IMG/VR virus record: IMGVR_UViG_3300030108_000482
Location: 1 to 24,642 of that record
DNA from: a virus
Direction: 5' to 3' (one strand)
Length of the DNA: 24,642 bases
Shown: in pieces, positions 4,339 through 11,020 of the stretch
Position numbering within the stretch: the stretch's first letter is position 1
Layout of the letters: every line of letters starts with the position of its first letter
Notes under the pieces: generated by a model
What the model saw: only the letters and a program-made list of their open reading frames with translations
What the model was told of the DNA's origin: nothing
Database searches by the model: none
Program-made: the position numbers and the translations under genes

Positions 4339-6714
4339 ATGGCTGAAACCCCTATTTCTTTGATTGATGGAGCAATGCCCGCTCAAGGCGAGAATCTTCT
4401 TGAGGAAGAAGAATCTATTGAGGTTGAGGGACTTGAAGATCCGACAGAGATCATTGAAGAAGAGGATGGTTCTGTCATCATCAACTTTGAGGACGCTGTC
4501 AGAGAACAGATGTTCGCAGAGCAAGATGCAAACCTTGCGGAGCTTTTGGACGAACGTGACCTCAATGATATCGCTCAAGAACTCCTATATCTATACGAGG
4601 AGGACAAGTCTGGCCGACAGGAGTGGGAAGATGCGTACTCTGACGGTCTTGACCTTCTTGGTATCAAATATGAAGACCGTGAGGAGCCCTTTCGAGGGTC
4701 TAGTGGTGTAACGCACCCTGTTATTGCTGAAGCCGTGACACAGTTTCAGTCGCAGGCATACAAGGAGCTTCTGCCCTCGTCTGGCCCCGTTCGCACGGAG
4801 ATTGTAGGCGCCGTCACTCCAGAAACAGAAGATCAAGCACAGCGTGTTAAGGATTTCATGAACTACGAAATCCTGAATGTTATGCAAGAGTATGATCCTG
4901 AAACGGATCGTATGCTCTTCTATCTGCCGTTGGCTGGGAGCGCGTTCAAGAAGATTTACTTTGATGACATGCTGGACAGGGCCGTAGCGCGGTTCGTGCC
5001 GGCTGATGATCTTGTTGTACCTTACAATGCTACGGATCTTGAGTCTGCATCTCGTATTGCTCACGTTGTACGCATGGACATCAACAATGTCCGTAAAAAT
5101 CAGGCGGCTGGGTTCTATCGCGATGTTGAACTGACGCCGTATGAATCTGACGATAGTCTACGAGAGAAAGAGCGGGAACTTGTCGGCGTAGAAAAGACCG
5201 TTGATGGAGAAGATTGCACTCTCATAGAGTTTCATATCGACCTTGATTTGAAAGGCTTTGAGCATGTCAGTCCCTTGGATGGAGAAGAAACGGGTATCAA
5301 GTTGCCGTATATTGTTACGGTGGATGAGGGGAGCACGACGGTTTTATCGATCCGTCGCAACTGGAATGAAGGCGATGAGTATTACAAGAAGAATCAATAT
5401 TTCACGCATTACAAGTTTCTTCCGGGGCTAGGCTTCTACGGCCTTGGTCTGCTTCATATGATTGGAGGTCTTGGCCGTTCCGCGACTTCTATTATGCGAC
5501 AGTTGATTGATGCTGGCACCTTGGCGAACCTACCCGCTGGATTCAAAGCCAGAGGTATTCGCATCCGTGACTCTGACGAACCTCTTGCTCCCGGCGAGTT
5601 CCGCGACATTGACGCCCCTGGTGGTGCCTTGCGCGATAGCCTGATGCCGCTTCCCTACAAGGAACCAAGTCAGACGTTGTACTCTCTGCTAGGTTTCGTA
5701 GTAGAGGCAGGCCAGAGATTTGCCGCGATTGCGGATCTTCAGGTTGGTGACGGCAACCAGCAGGCGGCTGTAGGGACAACGGTGGCGCTTCTTGAGAGGG
5801 GCTCACGGGTGATGTCCGCTATTCATAAGCGGCTTCACTACGCTCAGAAACAAGAGTTCAGGATGCTGGCGAAGATATTCAAGGAATCTTTGCCACCCAT
5901 GTACCCCTACAACGTCTACGGTGCGGAGTCCTTCATTAAGCAGATGGACTTTGATGACCGTGTCGATGTTATTCCTGTATCTGATCCGAATATCTTTTCT
6001 CTATCGCAGCGGATAGCGATAGCACAAACACAGCTTCAGCTGGCGCAGTCAAACCCACAGATGCATAACCTGTTTGAGGCGTACAGAAGGATGTATCAGG
6101 CACTGGGGGTTCAGAACATAGAGGCAATCTTGCCTACACCCAAACCTCCACAGCCTACTGATCCAGCGATTGAGAACGCTCGAGCGTTGATTCAAGAGAA
6201 CTTACAGGCGTTTCCGACACAGGATCATGACGCGCACATTCTGTCGCACATTACGTTCATGAAAACACCTGTTCCAGCAGGCACCCCGCCTGTTCTTGGT
6301 CTTCTTCAGGCTCATATCTGTGAGCATATCGCTCTTAAAGCCCGAAATGTAGTTCAGGCAAAAGGTATGATGATGGCAGAAGAAGCTATGGCGCAAGGAA
6401 TGCAGCCACCTCAGATGGACGTAGAGGCCGAGGTTGCACAGTTAGTCGCGGAATATATGCAAGAAATCATGCCTATGCTTGGACCGCCACCAGGCGCCGA
6501 TGTTGATCCCCTAGTCGAGCTTCGTGACAAGGAGCTTGATATCAAGGCCATGGATCTCCAACGAAAGGCGAACGAGTTTGCTGCTCGGTTGGACTTTGAC
6601 CAACAGAAGACGGCAGAAAACCAAGAGATCGATAGGGAAAAAATCGATTCTCAAGAGGATATCGCGCTGTTACGGGCGCAGATTAATCAGAGCCGCATAG
6701 ACAAAATGGGTTAA
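4339..6714 (+). CDS. Portal protein
   Basis: 791 aa, the size of P22-like portals. A strongly acidic N-terminal arm (1-75) precedes the core. Characteristic core segments are GIKYEDREEPFRGSSGVTHP (108-127), AVTQFQSQAYKELLP (132-146) and RTEIVGAVTPETE (152-164), then DYxPETDRMLFYLPLAGSAF-type sequence, DDLVVPYNATDLESASRIAH, a long central stem-like region and a Gln/Met-rich helical part. The last 65 residues are a charged coiled coil. The dodecameric portal forms the unique vertex through which DNA enters and leaves and to which the neck binds. The gene follows AAGGTGG at 4324-4330. I expect the terminase genes upstream of this window. Confidence comes from motif recognition and from scaffold and capsid genes downstream. 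Confidence 0.9.
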   Translation: MAETPISLIDGAMPAQGENLLEEEESIEVEGLEDPTEIIEEEDGSVIINFEDAVREQMFAEQDANLAELLDERDLNDIAQELLYLYEEDKSGRQEWEDAYSDGLDLLGIKYEDREEPFRGSSGVTHPVIAEAVTQFQSQAYKELLPSSGPVRTEIVGAVTPETEDQAQRVKDFMNYEILNVMQEYDPETDRMLFYLPLAGSAFKKIYFDDMLDRAVARFVPADDLVVPYNATDLESASRIAHVVRMDINNVRKNQAAGFYRDVELTPYESDDSLREKERELVGVEKTVDGEDCTLIEFHIDLDLKGFEHVSPLDGEETGIKLPYIVTVDEGSTTVLSIRRNWNEGDEYYKKNQYFTHYKFLPGLGFYGLGLLHMIGGLGRSATSIMRQLIDAGTLANLPAGFKARGIRIRDSDEPLAPGEFRDIDAPGGALRDSLMPLPYKEPSQTLYSLLGFVVEAGQRFAAIADLQVGDGNQQAAVGTTVALLERGSRVMSAIHKRLHYAQKQEFRMLAKIFKESLPPMYPYNVYGAESFIKQMDFDDRVDVIPVSDPNIFSLSQRIAIAQTQLQLAQSNPQMHNLFEAYRRMYQALGVQNIEAILPTPKPPQPTDPAIENARALIQENLQAFPTQDHDAHILSHITFMKTPVPAGTPPVLGLLQAHICEHIALKARNVVQAKGMMMAEEAMAQGMQPPQMDVEAEVAQLVAEYMQEIMPMLGPPPGADVDPLVELRDKELDIKAMDLQRKANEFAARLDFDQQKTAENQEIDREKIDSQEDIALLRAQINQSRIDKMG

Positions 6715-6715
6715 T

Positions 6716-6731
6716 TGTTTCACGTGAAACA
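6716..6731. other. parS: parS-identical centromere palindrome
   Basis: The bases TGTTTCACGTGAAACA form a perfect 16-bp palindrome one base after the portal stop codon and before the SD of the next gene. This is identical to the canonical bacterial chromosomal parS site, bound by the ParB CTPase clamp (established knowledge for Bacillus, Caulobacter and most bacteria). By simple 4^16 reasoning an exact match is not expected by chance in a window of this size. No parA or parB gene is visible here. The palindrome could also fold as a weak RNA hairpin, but no U-tract follows, so a terminator is unlikely. Confidence 0.8.
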
Positions 6732-6733
6732 TT

Positions 6734-6738
6734 AGGAG
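6734..6738 (+). promoter_or_regulatory. Ribosome binding site directly beside parS
   Basis: AGGAG lies 2 bases after the parS palindrome and 6 bases before ATG 6745. A ParB complex on the DNA would cover this stretch, and the RNA hairpin formed by the palindrome would end just upstream of the site. Confidence 0.6.
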
Positions 6739-6744
6739 ATAGTT

Positions 6745-6927
6745 ATGGAAGATGTAGAGATGATGAATGAGCCCGTCGAGATCACGATGGAAGAGGTCGA
6801 TGCACCTCCCCCAAATGCTCCTCAAAGACGTAAAGAGGGCGGTGTGTCTCAGCAACTCATTAAGGGTACTGAGGCTCAGTTTAAGAGCCGCTACTTCAAC
6901 AGCAACGGTGGACAAGGAACATTCTAA
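6745..6927 (+). CDS. Small acidic-to-basic protein (60 aa), unknown
   Basis: The N-terminal 25 residues are acidic (EDVEMMNEPVEITMEEVDAP), followed by a Pro-rich turn, a basic patch RRKEGG, and the end KGTEAQFKSRYFNSNGGQGTF. No membrane segment or known domain is seen. It has a good ribosome binding site and overlaps the next gene by TAATG. It is the first of four small genes between portal and co-chaperonin. Such small proteins are common beside portal genes of marine phages. Function unknown. Confidence 0.6.
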   Translation: MEDVEMMNEPVEITMEEVDAPPPNAPQRRKEGGVSQQLIKGTEAQFKSRYFNSNGGQGTF

Positions 6928-7127
6928 TGGCAAAGGGTAGAACGATATCTAGAGATATACTTAATGACGAGAGTGGTCGCACAATATCTGATGCAGATCG
7001 TGCTCGGGCAAAGGATATACTTAATGACGAGAGTGGCCGCACAATATCTGATGCAGATCGTATGTTGTTGAGGTATCTGAGAGACAACGATGGCCCAGGT
7101 AAACCTAAGAAAACAAAGCTGAGATAA
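6927..7127 (+). CDS. Small protein with two 20-residue repeats
   Basis: 66 aa. The unit DILNDESGRTISDADR occurs twice, separated by ARAK, and a partial GRTISRD precedes the first. The C terminus is basic and flexible (GPGKPKKTKLR). The repeats are short, charged and probably helical. Start and stop both overlap neighbours by TAATG, so it is part of a tightly coupled set. No family is recognised. Because the repeats are almost identical at DNA level, copy number may vary between related phages. Confidence 0.6.
   Translation: MAKGRTISRDILNDESGRTISDADRARAKDILNDESGRTISDADRMLLRYLRDNDGPGKPKKTKLR
6954..7061 (+). repeat. Direct 48-bp repeat, 60-bp period
   Basis: Bases 6954-7001 and 7014-7061 differ at a single position (ggtcgc versus ggccgc, a synonymous change) and are separated by 12 bases. 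The near identity, in contrast to the synonymously diverged 72-bp repeat at 3166, points to a recent duplication or ongoing gene conversion. Confidence 0.9.
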
Positions 7128-7246
7128 TGGCAAAGAAACCCTTGTCTCGGAAACAAAAGAAATTAGCTTCTCTCGCACCACCGCGTAACAAGATCACGGG
7201 TGCGGATTTTAAGAAGCTCAAGAAACGTAAGAAGCGGAAAGCTTAA
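7127..7246 (+). CDS. Basic micro-protein (39 aa)
   Basis: Reads MAKKPLSRKQKKLASLAPP, then RNKITGADFKKLKKRKKRKA. The motif KQKKLASLAPPRNKITGADF resembles a short protein I remember near the portal gene in many marine phages, usually annotated hypothetical. It is strongly cationic with one acidic residue (Asp27). Both ends overlap neighbouring genes by TAATG, which fixes the frame well for so small a gene. A role in portal or scaffold interaction or nucleic-acid binding is inference. Confidence 0.62.
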   Translation: MAKKPLSRKQKKLASLAPPRNKITGADFKKLKKRKKRKA

Positions 7247-7443
7247 TGGAAGATGCTCTTTCGTTCGCTTACGCCGTTCTGAAAGCCATAGAAGGAAGGA
7301 TTGAGCTTACAGAACAGAACATATTGCAAGGCGCTCCAGACAACATGGAGAAATATCGACAGTTGGTAGGGGAACTTGAAGGCTTGCAGTATGCCAGAAC
7401 TGAAATCAGAGAACGACTAGATAGGTTGGAGAAAGAAGAATGA
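7246..7443 (+). CDS. Short coiled-coil protein (65 aa)
   Basis: MEDALSFAYAVLKAIEGRIE opens an almost entirely helical protein. Residues about 33-64 (NMEKYRQLVGELEGLQ and onward to RLDRLEKEE) show heptad-like spacing of Leu/Val/Ile. It is acidic, soluble, with no membrane segment. Start and stop overlap neighbours (TAATG and ATGA). A small helical protein just upstream of the co-chaperonin and scaffold could be an assembly factor. This is inferred from position only. Confidence 0.65.
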   Translation: MEDALSFAYAVLKAIEGRIELTEQNILQGAPDNMEKYRQLVGELEGLQYARTEIRERLDRLEKEE

Positions 7444-7895
7444 CCAAAACCTTATACGTGCCAGACCACGTGGCGGAAGCCAAAAGTTCTGTAGCATCAG
7501 CATACGTTGCTGCTGACGAGAAGGTGTTGGACCCTTCTCTTTTAGAAGAGTCCTTACAGGAACGACTGCCTCAACCGACAGGATGGCGCATCTTAGTGAT
7601 GCCCTATGCTGGAAGGGCGACGACAGAAGGGGGTGTTTACATCCCAGACGCTGTCCGAGATCGAGAGGCTTTAGCCACCGTTGTGGCGTATGTCGTTAAG
7701 TTAGGACCACTAGCATACAAAGACCCTCATAAGTTTGGAGACGACATGCAACCATGGTGTTCTGAAGGACAATGGGTGTGTATCGGACGTTATGCTGGTG
7801 CCCGGTTCAAGATTGATGGTGGAGAGGTCCGAATCATCAACGATGATGAGGTCATCGCTACAATCCTTGAGCCAGATGATATTAAACATGTCTAG
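7440..7895 (+). CDS. GroES-like co-chaperonin (Cpn10 family)
   Basis: 151 aa. Residues about 44-143 match the Cpn10 fold pattern: PTGWRILVMPY for the first strand, then the mobile-loop region GRATTEGGVYIPDAVRD (58-74). There GG-V-Y-I occupies the place of the GG-I-V-L tripeptide by which GroES binds GroEL. This is followed by VVAYVVKLGP, QWVCIGRYAGARFKIDGGEV and DDEVIATI, which parallel the conserved GroES segments D-R-V-L-F-G-K-Y-A-G and D-D-I-L-A. It differs from host GroES by a 43-residue N-terminal extension and a longer roof-loop region (GPLAYKDPHKFGDDMQPW). Lying directly before scaffold and capsid genes, it probably pairs with host GroEL to fold the capsid protein, as T4 gp31 does. Confidence 0.85.
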   Translation: MTKTLYVPDHVAEAKSSVASAYVAADEKVLDPSLLEESLQERLPQPTGWRILVMPYAGRATTEGGVYIPDAVRDREALATVVAYVVKLGPLAYKDPHKFGDDMQPWCSEGQWVCIGRYAGARFKIDGGEVRIINDDEVIATILEPDDIKHV

Positions 7896-7912
7896 AAAGC
7901 ATAGAGGATATG

Positions 7913-8827
7913 ATGAGCGAAATTACGGAAACGGAAGAAACAAGGATTGATGTCGGAGACTCTGAAGAGACATCAGTAGATGTAGATGTCTCGGCACCTC
8001 CTAACCCAGCAGCAGACGGCGTAGAGATAGAGTCCTCTGCTGAAGATGACGGCAAAGAGAAAGAGCTGGACGATTACTCCCGCAAGGCTCAGAGCCGAAT
8101 CAAGCAACTGACTTCAAAGTATCGTGAAGAAGAGCGTCAGAAGCAGACGGCACTTGAGTTTGCGGAAAACGTTCGTAAAGAAAACGAAAGCTTGAAGCAG
8201 CGGCTTGAAAATCTTGATAAGGGATATCAAGAAGAGTTTGATAGTCGCGTCACTTCTCAGATTGACTCAGCAAAGCGTATTCTCAAGGACGCTCATGAGA
8301 GCGGAGATGTAGATCGTCTTGTTGAAGCGCAAGAAGCTCTTGCTCAGTTAACTGCTGAAAAGCAGAAGCTCTCTGCTGTTAAAAGGGAAGTTGAAACTGC
8401 GGAACAGGCGCCACAGCCTCAAGCACAGCCTCAAGCACAGCCTCAAGCACAACCGCAACAGAGACAGCCTGACCCAGACCCGAAAGCTCAAGCTTGGGCG
8501 GAAAGGAACCCTTGGTTTGGCACAGACGAAGTTATGACGTATGCGGCCTTCGCAATACATCGAAGGTTGTTTGAGGATGAAGGATTTGACCCCACTTCAG
8601 ATGAGTACTATAGTGAAATAGATAACCGTCTTTTGTCTGAGTTTCCTCAGAAACTTGGTTCAAAGAACGGTAGCAACGGGGGGACTCAGAAGGTTGCGTC
8701 AGCCGAGAGTTCCAAATCCCGCAACAAGGGTGGACGTAAAAAAGTGCGGTTGAGCCCGTCACAAATTGCGATTGCCAAGAAGCTGAATGTGCCGCTTGAA
8801 GAATACGCAAAATATGTGAGGGATTGA
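7913..8827 (+). CDS. Capsid scaffolding protein
   Basis: 304 aa. It has an acidic Ser/Thr/Asp-rich N terminus, a long charged coiled-coil region (about 45-160, YSRKAQSRIKQLTSKYREEE and onward), a flexible linker of (PQAQ)n at about 168-185, and then a compact C-terminal domain with AWAERNPWFGTDEVMTYAAF and IHRRLFEDEGFDPTSDEYY. The basic tail ends AKKLNVPLEEYAKYVRD. The order acidic-coil-basic tail, the W-x-x-x-N-P-W-F motif and the position before the capsid gene are typical of phage scaffolds, which guide procapsid assembly and then leave or are cleaved. Tandem ATGs occur at 7910 and 7913. AGAGGA (7903-7908) favours the second. No protease domain is seen. Confidence 0.85.
   Translation: MSEITETEETRIDVGDSEETSVDVDVSAPPNPAADGVEIESSAEDDGKEKELDDYSRKAQSRIKQLTSKYREEERQKQTALEFAENVRKENESLKQRLENLDKGYQEEFDSRVTSQIDSAKRILKDAHESGDVDRLVEAQEALAQLTAEKQKLSAVKREVETAEQAPQPQAQPQAQPQAQPQQRQPDPDPKAQAWAERNPWFGTDEVMTYAAFAIHRRLFEDEGFDPTSDEYYSEIDNRLLSEFPQKLGSKNGSNGGTQKVASAESSKSRNKGGRKKVRLSPSQIAIAKKLNVPLEEYAKYVRD
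8417..8452 (+). repeat. 12-bp tandem repeat encoding PQAQ linker
   Basis: Three copies of cctcaagcacag (the last differs in one base) encode Pro-Gln-Ala-Gln in the scaffold protein, followed by more degenerate Pro/Gln codons. It is a flexible hinge between coiled coil and C-terminal domain. The near-identical copies make length variation by slippage likely. Confidence 0.85.
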
Positions 8828-8829
8828 TC

Positions 8830-9318
8830 ATGAGTACCGAGAACACTACTCGCCAGAAGTCACCTAAGACGCCTAGGGCCAATAGCACACGCGAACAACA
8901 GAAGCGTTCTACTCCGTGGCGGCCGCCGTCTATGTTAGACGCCCCACCTGCACCTGAAGGTTACAGGCATAGGTGGATAAGAGCAGAGGTCATGGGTTTT
9001 GATGACCGTAAAAACATATCAGCAAGATCCCGTGAGGGATGGGAGTTGGTACGTGGTGACGAATACCCAGACTTCGAGATACCTACTGTTGAGGACGGTA
9101 AACATGCCGGCGTCATTGGTGTAGGTGGATTGCTCTTAGCACGGATACCGGATGAGATCGCTGACGAACGTAATGTTTACTTTAAAAACGTTGCTAGAGA
9201 TCAGATGTCTGCTGTTGACAACGATTTGGCCCGAGAGCAGCACCCAGCTATGCCGATCAGCAAGCCTGAACGGCAGTCTAGTGTAACTTTTGGAGGCCCT
9301 CGTAAGTTGGAGGGCTAA
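8830..9318 (+). CDS. Head-associated protein, unknown function
   Basis: 162 aa from ATG 8830, 6 bases after GAGGGA at 8818-8823. The first 35 residues are basic and Ser/Thr/Pro-rich (probably disordered). The folded part holds GYRHRWIRAEVMGFDDRKN, ARSREGWELVRGDEYPDFEI, VEDGKHAGVIGVGGLLLARI and DQMSAVDNDLAREQHPAMPI. I recall this family between scaffold and capsid genes of marine podoviruses, without a proven role. Possible jobs are a capsid decoration or a second scaffold-like factor. There is no membrane segment and no catalytic motif that I can recognise. Confidence 0.7.
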   Translation: MSTENTTRQKSPKTPRANSTREQQKRSTPWRPPSMLDAPPAPEGYRHRWIRAEVMGFDDRKNISARSREGWELVRGDEYPDFEIPTVEDGKHAGVIGVGGLLLARIPDEIADERNVYFKNVARDQMSAVDNDLAREQHPAMPISKPERQSSVTFGGPRKLEG

Positions 9319-9331
9319 TGGAGAGTGAAAG

Positions 9332-9976
9332 ATGGCAAACTCTAATGGAGCGTTTGGGCTCAGACCGATTGCGAAGGTAGGTCAGAACTCAAACTCCACA
9401 GGTGTTTCAGGCTACACTCAATATGAAATCGCTAGTGGTAACAGCAATGTTATCTACCAAGGCAGCCCTGTCATTCCCCTTTCTACAGGGTTTATTGACA
9501 TCGTGGGCGCTGCGGCAGGTGGCACTGTTGGTCTTCTTGGCGCGTTCATGGGGTGTGAGTACGTTTCTAGCACCACGGGCAAGCCCGTGTTTAGTAACTA
9601 CTGGCCTGGATCTGGAGCGGACAGTAATCATCCTGTGAAAGCTTTTGTTGCGGATGATCCAATGCAGTTGTTCTTGATTGCTACGGATGCATCCATCACG
9701 AACGAAGCTGGTGCAAGGGCGGCAGTCTTTGCAAACGCCAACTTCTCTAGTGGTACAAGCGGAAGCACCACCACAGGAATGTCTTCGGCAGCATTGGCGG
9801 TGAGTACTATTAACACCACCGCTAACTTGAATCTTCGTATTATGGGTTGGCAAGATGACCCAGAAAACGCTGATTTCGCCGCCGCTGGCATTGGCATTAT
9901 CGTTAGGTTGAACAACAACTTCAATAGCCCGAATGGTGCTATTGCGGGTGGTACTGTTTCAACCACTGGCGTATAA
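9332..9976 (+). CDS. Virion structural protein upstream of the major capsid gene
   Basis: 214 aa, starting MANSNGAFGLRPIAKVGQNS, rich in Gly, Ala, Ser, Thr and Asn, with few charges. Segments YQGSPVIPLSTGFIDIVGAA, GCEYVSSTTGKPVFSNYWPG and HPVKAFVADDPMQLFLIATD are strand-like, and the composition fits a beta-rich virion protein. I know similar sequences from uncultured marine phages, annotated as structural proteins. A capsid-decoration role is plausible from the position between scaffold-associated and major capsid genes. GGAG (9322-9325) provides the ribosome site. An alternative is a second capsid subunit, but the downstream protein fits that role better. Confidence 0.75.
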   Translation: MANSNGAFGLRPIAKVGQNSNSTGVSGYTQYEIASGNSNVIYQGSPVIPLSTGFIDIVGAAAGGTVGLLGAFMGCEYVSSTTGKPVFSNYWPGSGADSNHPVKAFVADDPMQLFLIATDASITNEAGARAAVFANANFSSGTSGSTTTGMSSAALAVSTINTTANLNLRIMGWQDDPENADFAAAGIGIIVRLNNNFNSPNGAIAGGTVSTTGV

Positions 9977-9990
9977 GGAGACGTTGAGAA

Positions 9991-10899
9991 ATGGCTATTT
10001 CAAGAGCACAACTAGCAAAAGAGCTAGAGCCTGGCCTCAATGCCTTATTTGGACTTGAGTACGCTAGGTACGACGCAGAACATGCTGAAATTTTTGACAC
10101 GGAATCTTCAGAGCGAGCCTTTGAAGAAGAAGTAATGTTGTCTGGCTTTGGCTCGGCACCAGTGAAGTCAGAAGGTTCGGCAGTTTCGTTCGATGACGCC
10201 CAAGAGGCGTACACGGCACGTTACACGATGGAAACGATTGCCTTGGCTTTCTCCATTACGGAAGAAGCTATTGAGGACAATCTCTATGATCGTCTGGCGT
10301 CTCGCTACACAAAGGCACTTGCTCGAAGCATGGCCAACACCAAACAGGTGAAGGCCGCAGCTGTTTTGAACAATGCGTTTGATAGCACCGTGACAGGTGG
10401 CGACGGCGTAGAGCTCTGCTCTACCGCACACCCACTGACGAGCGGAAACACTTTCCGTAACGAATTGGCTACGGCAGCGGACCTCAATGAGACGAGTCTT
10501 GAGAACTCTCTCATCGATATTGCTGCTTTTGTTGACGAGCGTGGGCTCAAGGTCTCAGTTCGAGGCTTGAAGCTCATTGTCCCGCCGGCATTGCAATTCG
10601 TAGCGGATCGTCTGCTTGAATCCACCCTTCGTGTTGGCACCGCAGATAATGACATCAACGCCATTCGGAACATGGGTATGCTTCCGCAAGGCTATGTTGT
10701 TAACCATTATCTGACGGATACGGACGCGTTCTTCATTAAGACCGATGCCCCTCGCGGCTTCGTTCATTTTGAACGTCTTCCGATTACGACCAAAATGGAA
10801 GGTGACTTTGACACTGGTAACGTTCGCTATAAAGCCCGTGAACGTTACAGCTTCGGTTTCTCCGACCCACGTTGTGTGTTTGGATCACCGGGAGCCTAA
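9991..10899 (+). CDS. Major capsid protein (HK97-fold type)
   Basis: 302 aa. It begins MAISRAQLAKELEPGLNALF and has FEEEVMLSGFGSAPVKSEGS, then TARYTMETIALAFSITEEAI (a spine-helix-like segment) and KQVKAAAVLNNAFDS. These are followed by GVELCSTAHPL, LIVPPALQFVADRLLES, RVGTADNDINAIRNMG, and a C-terminal KMEGDFDTGNVRYKARERYS then FGFSDPRCVFGSPGA. The LCSTAHPL, LIVPP and YKARERYSFGF motifs match the Mu gpT/HK97-fold major capsid family. It follows scaffold and co-chaperonin genes, and a strong AAGGAG site precedes the start. A hairpin just downstream may set its transcript level relative to later genes. Confidence 0.9.
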   Translation: MAISRAQLAKELEPGLNALFGLEYARYDAEHAEIFDTESSERAFEEEVMLSGFGSAPVKSEGSAVSFDDAQEAYTARYTMETIALAFSITEEAIEDNLYDRLASRYTKALARSMANTKQVKAAAVLNNAFDSTVTGGDGVELCSTAHPLTSGNTFRNELATAADLNETSLENSLIDIAAFVDERGLKVSVRGLKLIVPPALQFVADRLLESTLRVGTADNDINAIRNMGMLPQGYVVNHYLTDTDAFFIKTDAPRGFVHFERLPITTKMEGDFDTGNVRYKARERYSFGFSDPRCVFGSPGA

Positions 10900-10907
10900 C
10901 TTGGGAT

Positions 10908-10929
10908 AGAGAGGGGGAAACCCCTCTCT
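10908..10929 (+). terminator. GC-rich hairpin after capsid gene, attenuator-like
   Basis: Nine base pairs, A-GAGAGGGG / CCCCTCTC-T, close a GAAA tetraloop (10917-10920), an extra-stable GNRA-type loop. It starts 9 bases after the capsid stop. The following bases are pyrimidine-rich (TCTC) but not a U-run, so full intrinsic termination is doubtful. A partial terminator or an RNA 3'-end stabiliser for the abundant capsid message, as seen after T7 gene 10, is the likely role. Confidence 0.55.
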
Positions 10930-10974
10930 TCTCATCTGGGACGATACTAGCCCTAGCGACTGGCCCAGCAGACG

Positions 10975-11012
10975 CTTACGAAGACTCTAGGGCGAAACCT
11001 TTCGTAAGGAGG
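10975..11012 (+). promoter_or_regulatory. Hairpin overlapping a perfect Shine-Dalgarno
   Basis: CTTACGAA (10975-10982) pairs perfectly with TTCGTAAG (11001-11008) around an 18-base loop. The 3' arm runs into TAAGGAGG (11005-11012), a complete 8-base match to the 16S rRNA anti-SD sequence, which sits 8 bases before ATG 11021. Folding would hide the first half of the ribosome site, so the stem could act as a translational switch or a tuning element for the decoration-like protein downstream. The stem is seen in the sequence; regulation is inferred. Confidence 0.5.
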
Positions 11013-11020
11013 AAAGCCAA

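Noticed and set aside
4591-5064. Minus-strand open frame of 157 codons inside the portal gene
   Set aside because: It is antisense to a well-recognised portal core, shows no family resemblance and lacks a convincing ribosome site.
6715-6740. The palindrome as an intrinsic terminator of the portal message
   Set aside because: The stem would be short and A/U-rich with little or no loop, and it is followed by TTAGGAG and not by a U-run.
6670-6933. Minus-strand open frame containing MFHVKQ
   Set aside because: It lies antisense to the portal end and the 60-aa gene. MFHVK is simply the translation of the parS palindrome, a known artefact around parS sites.
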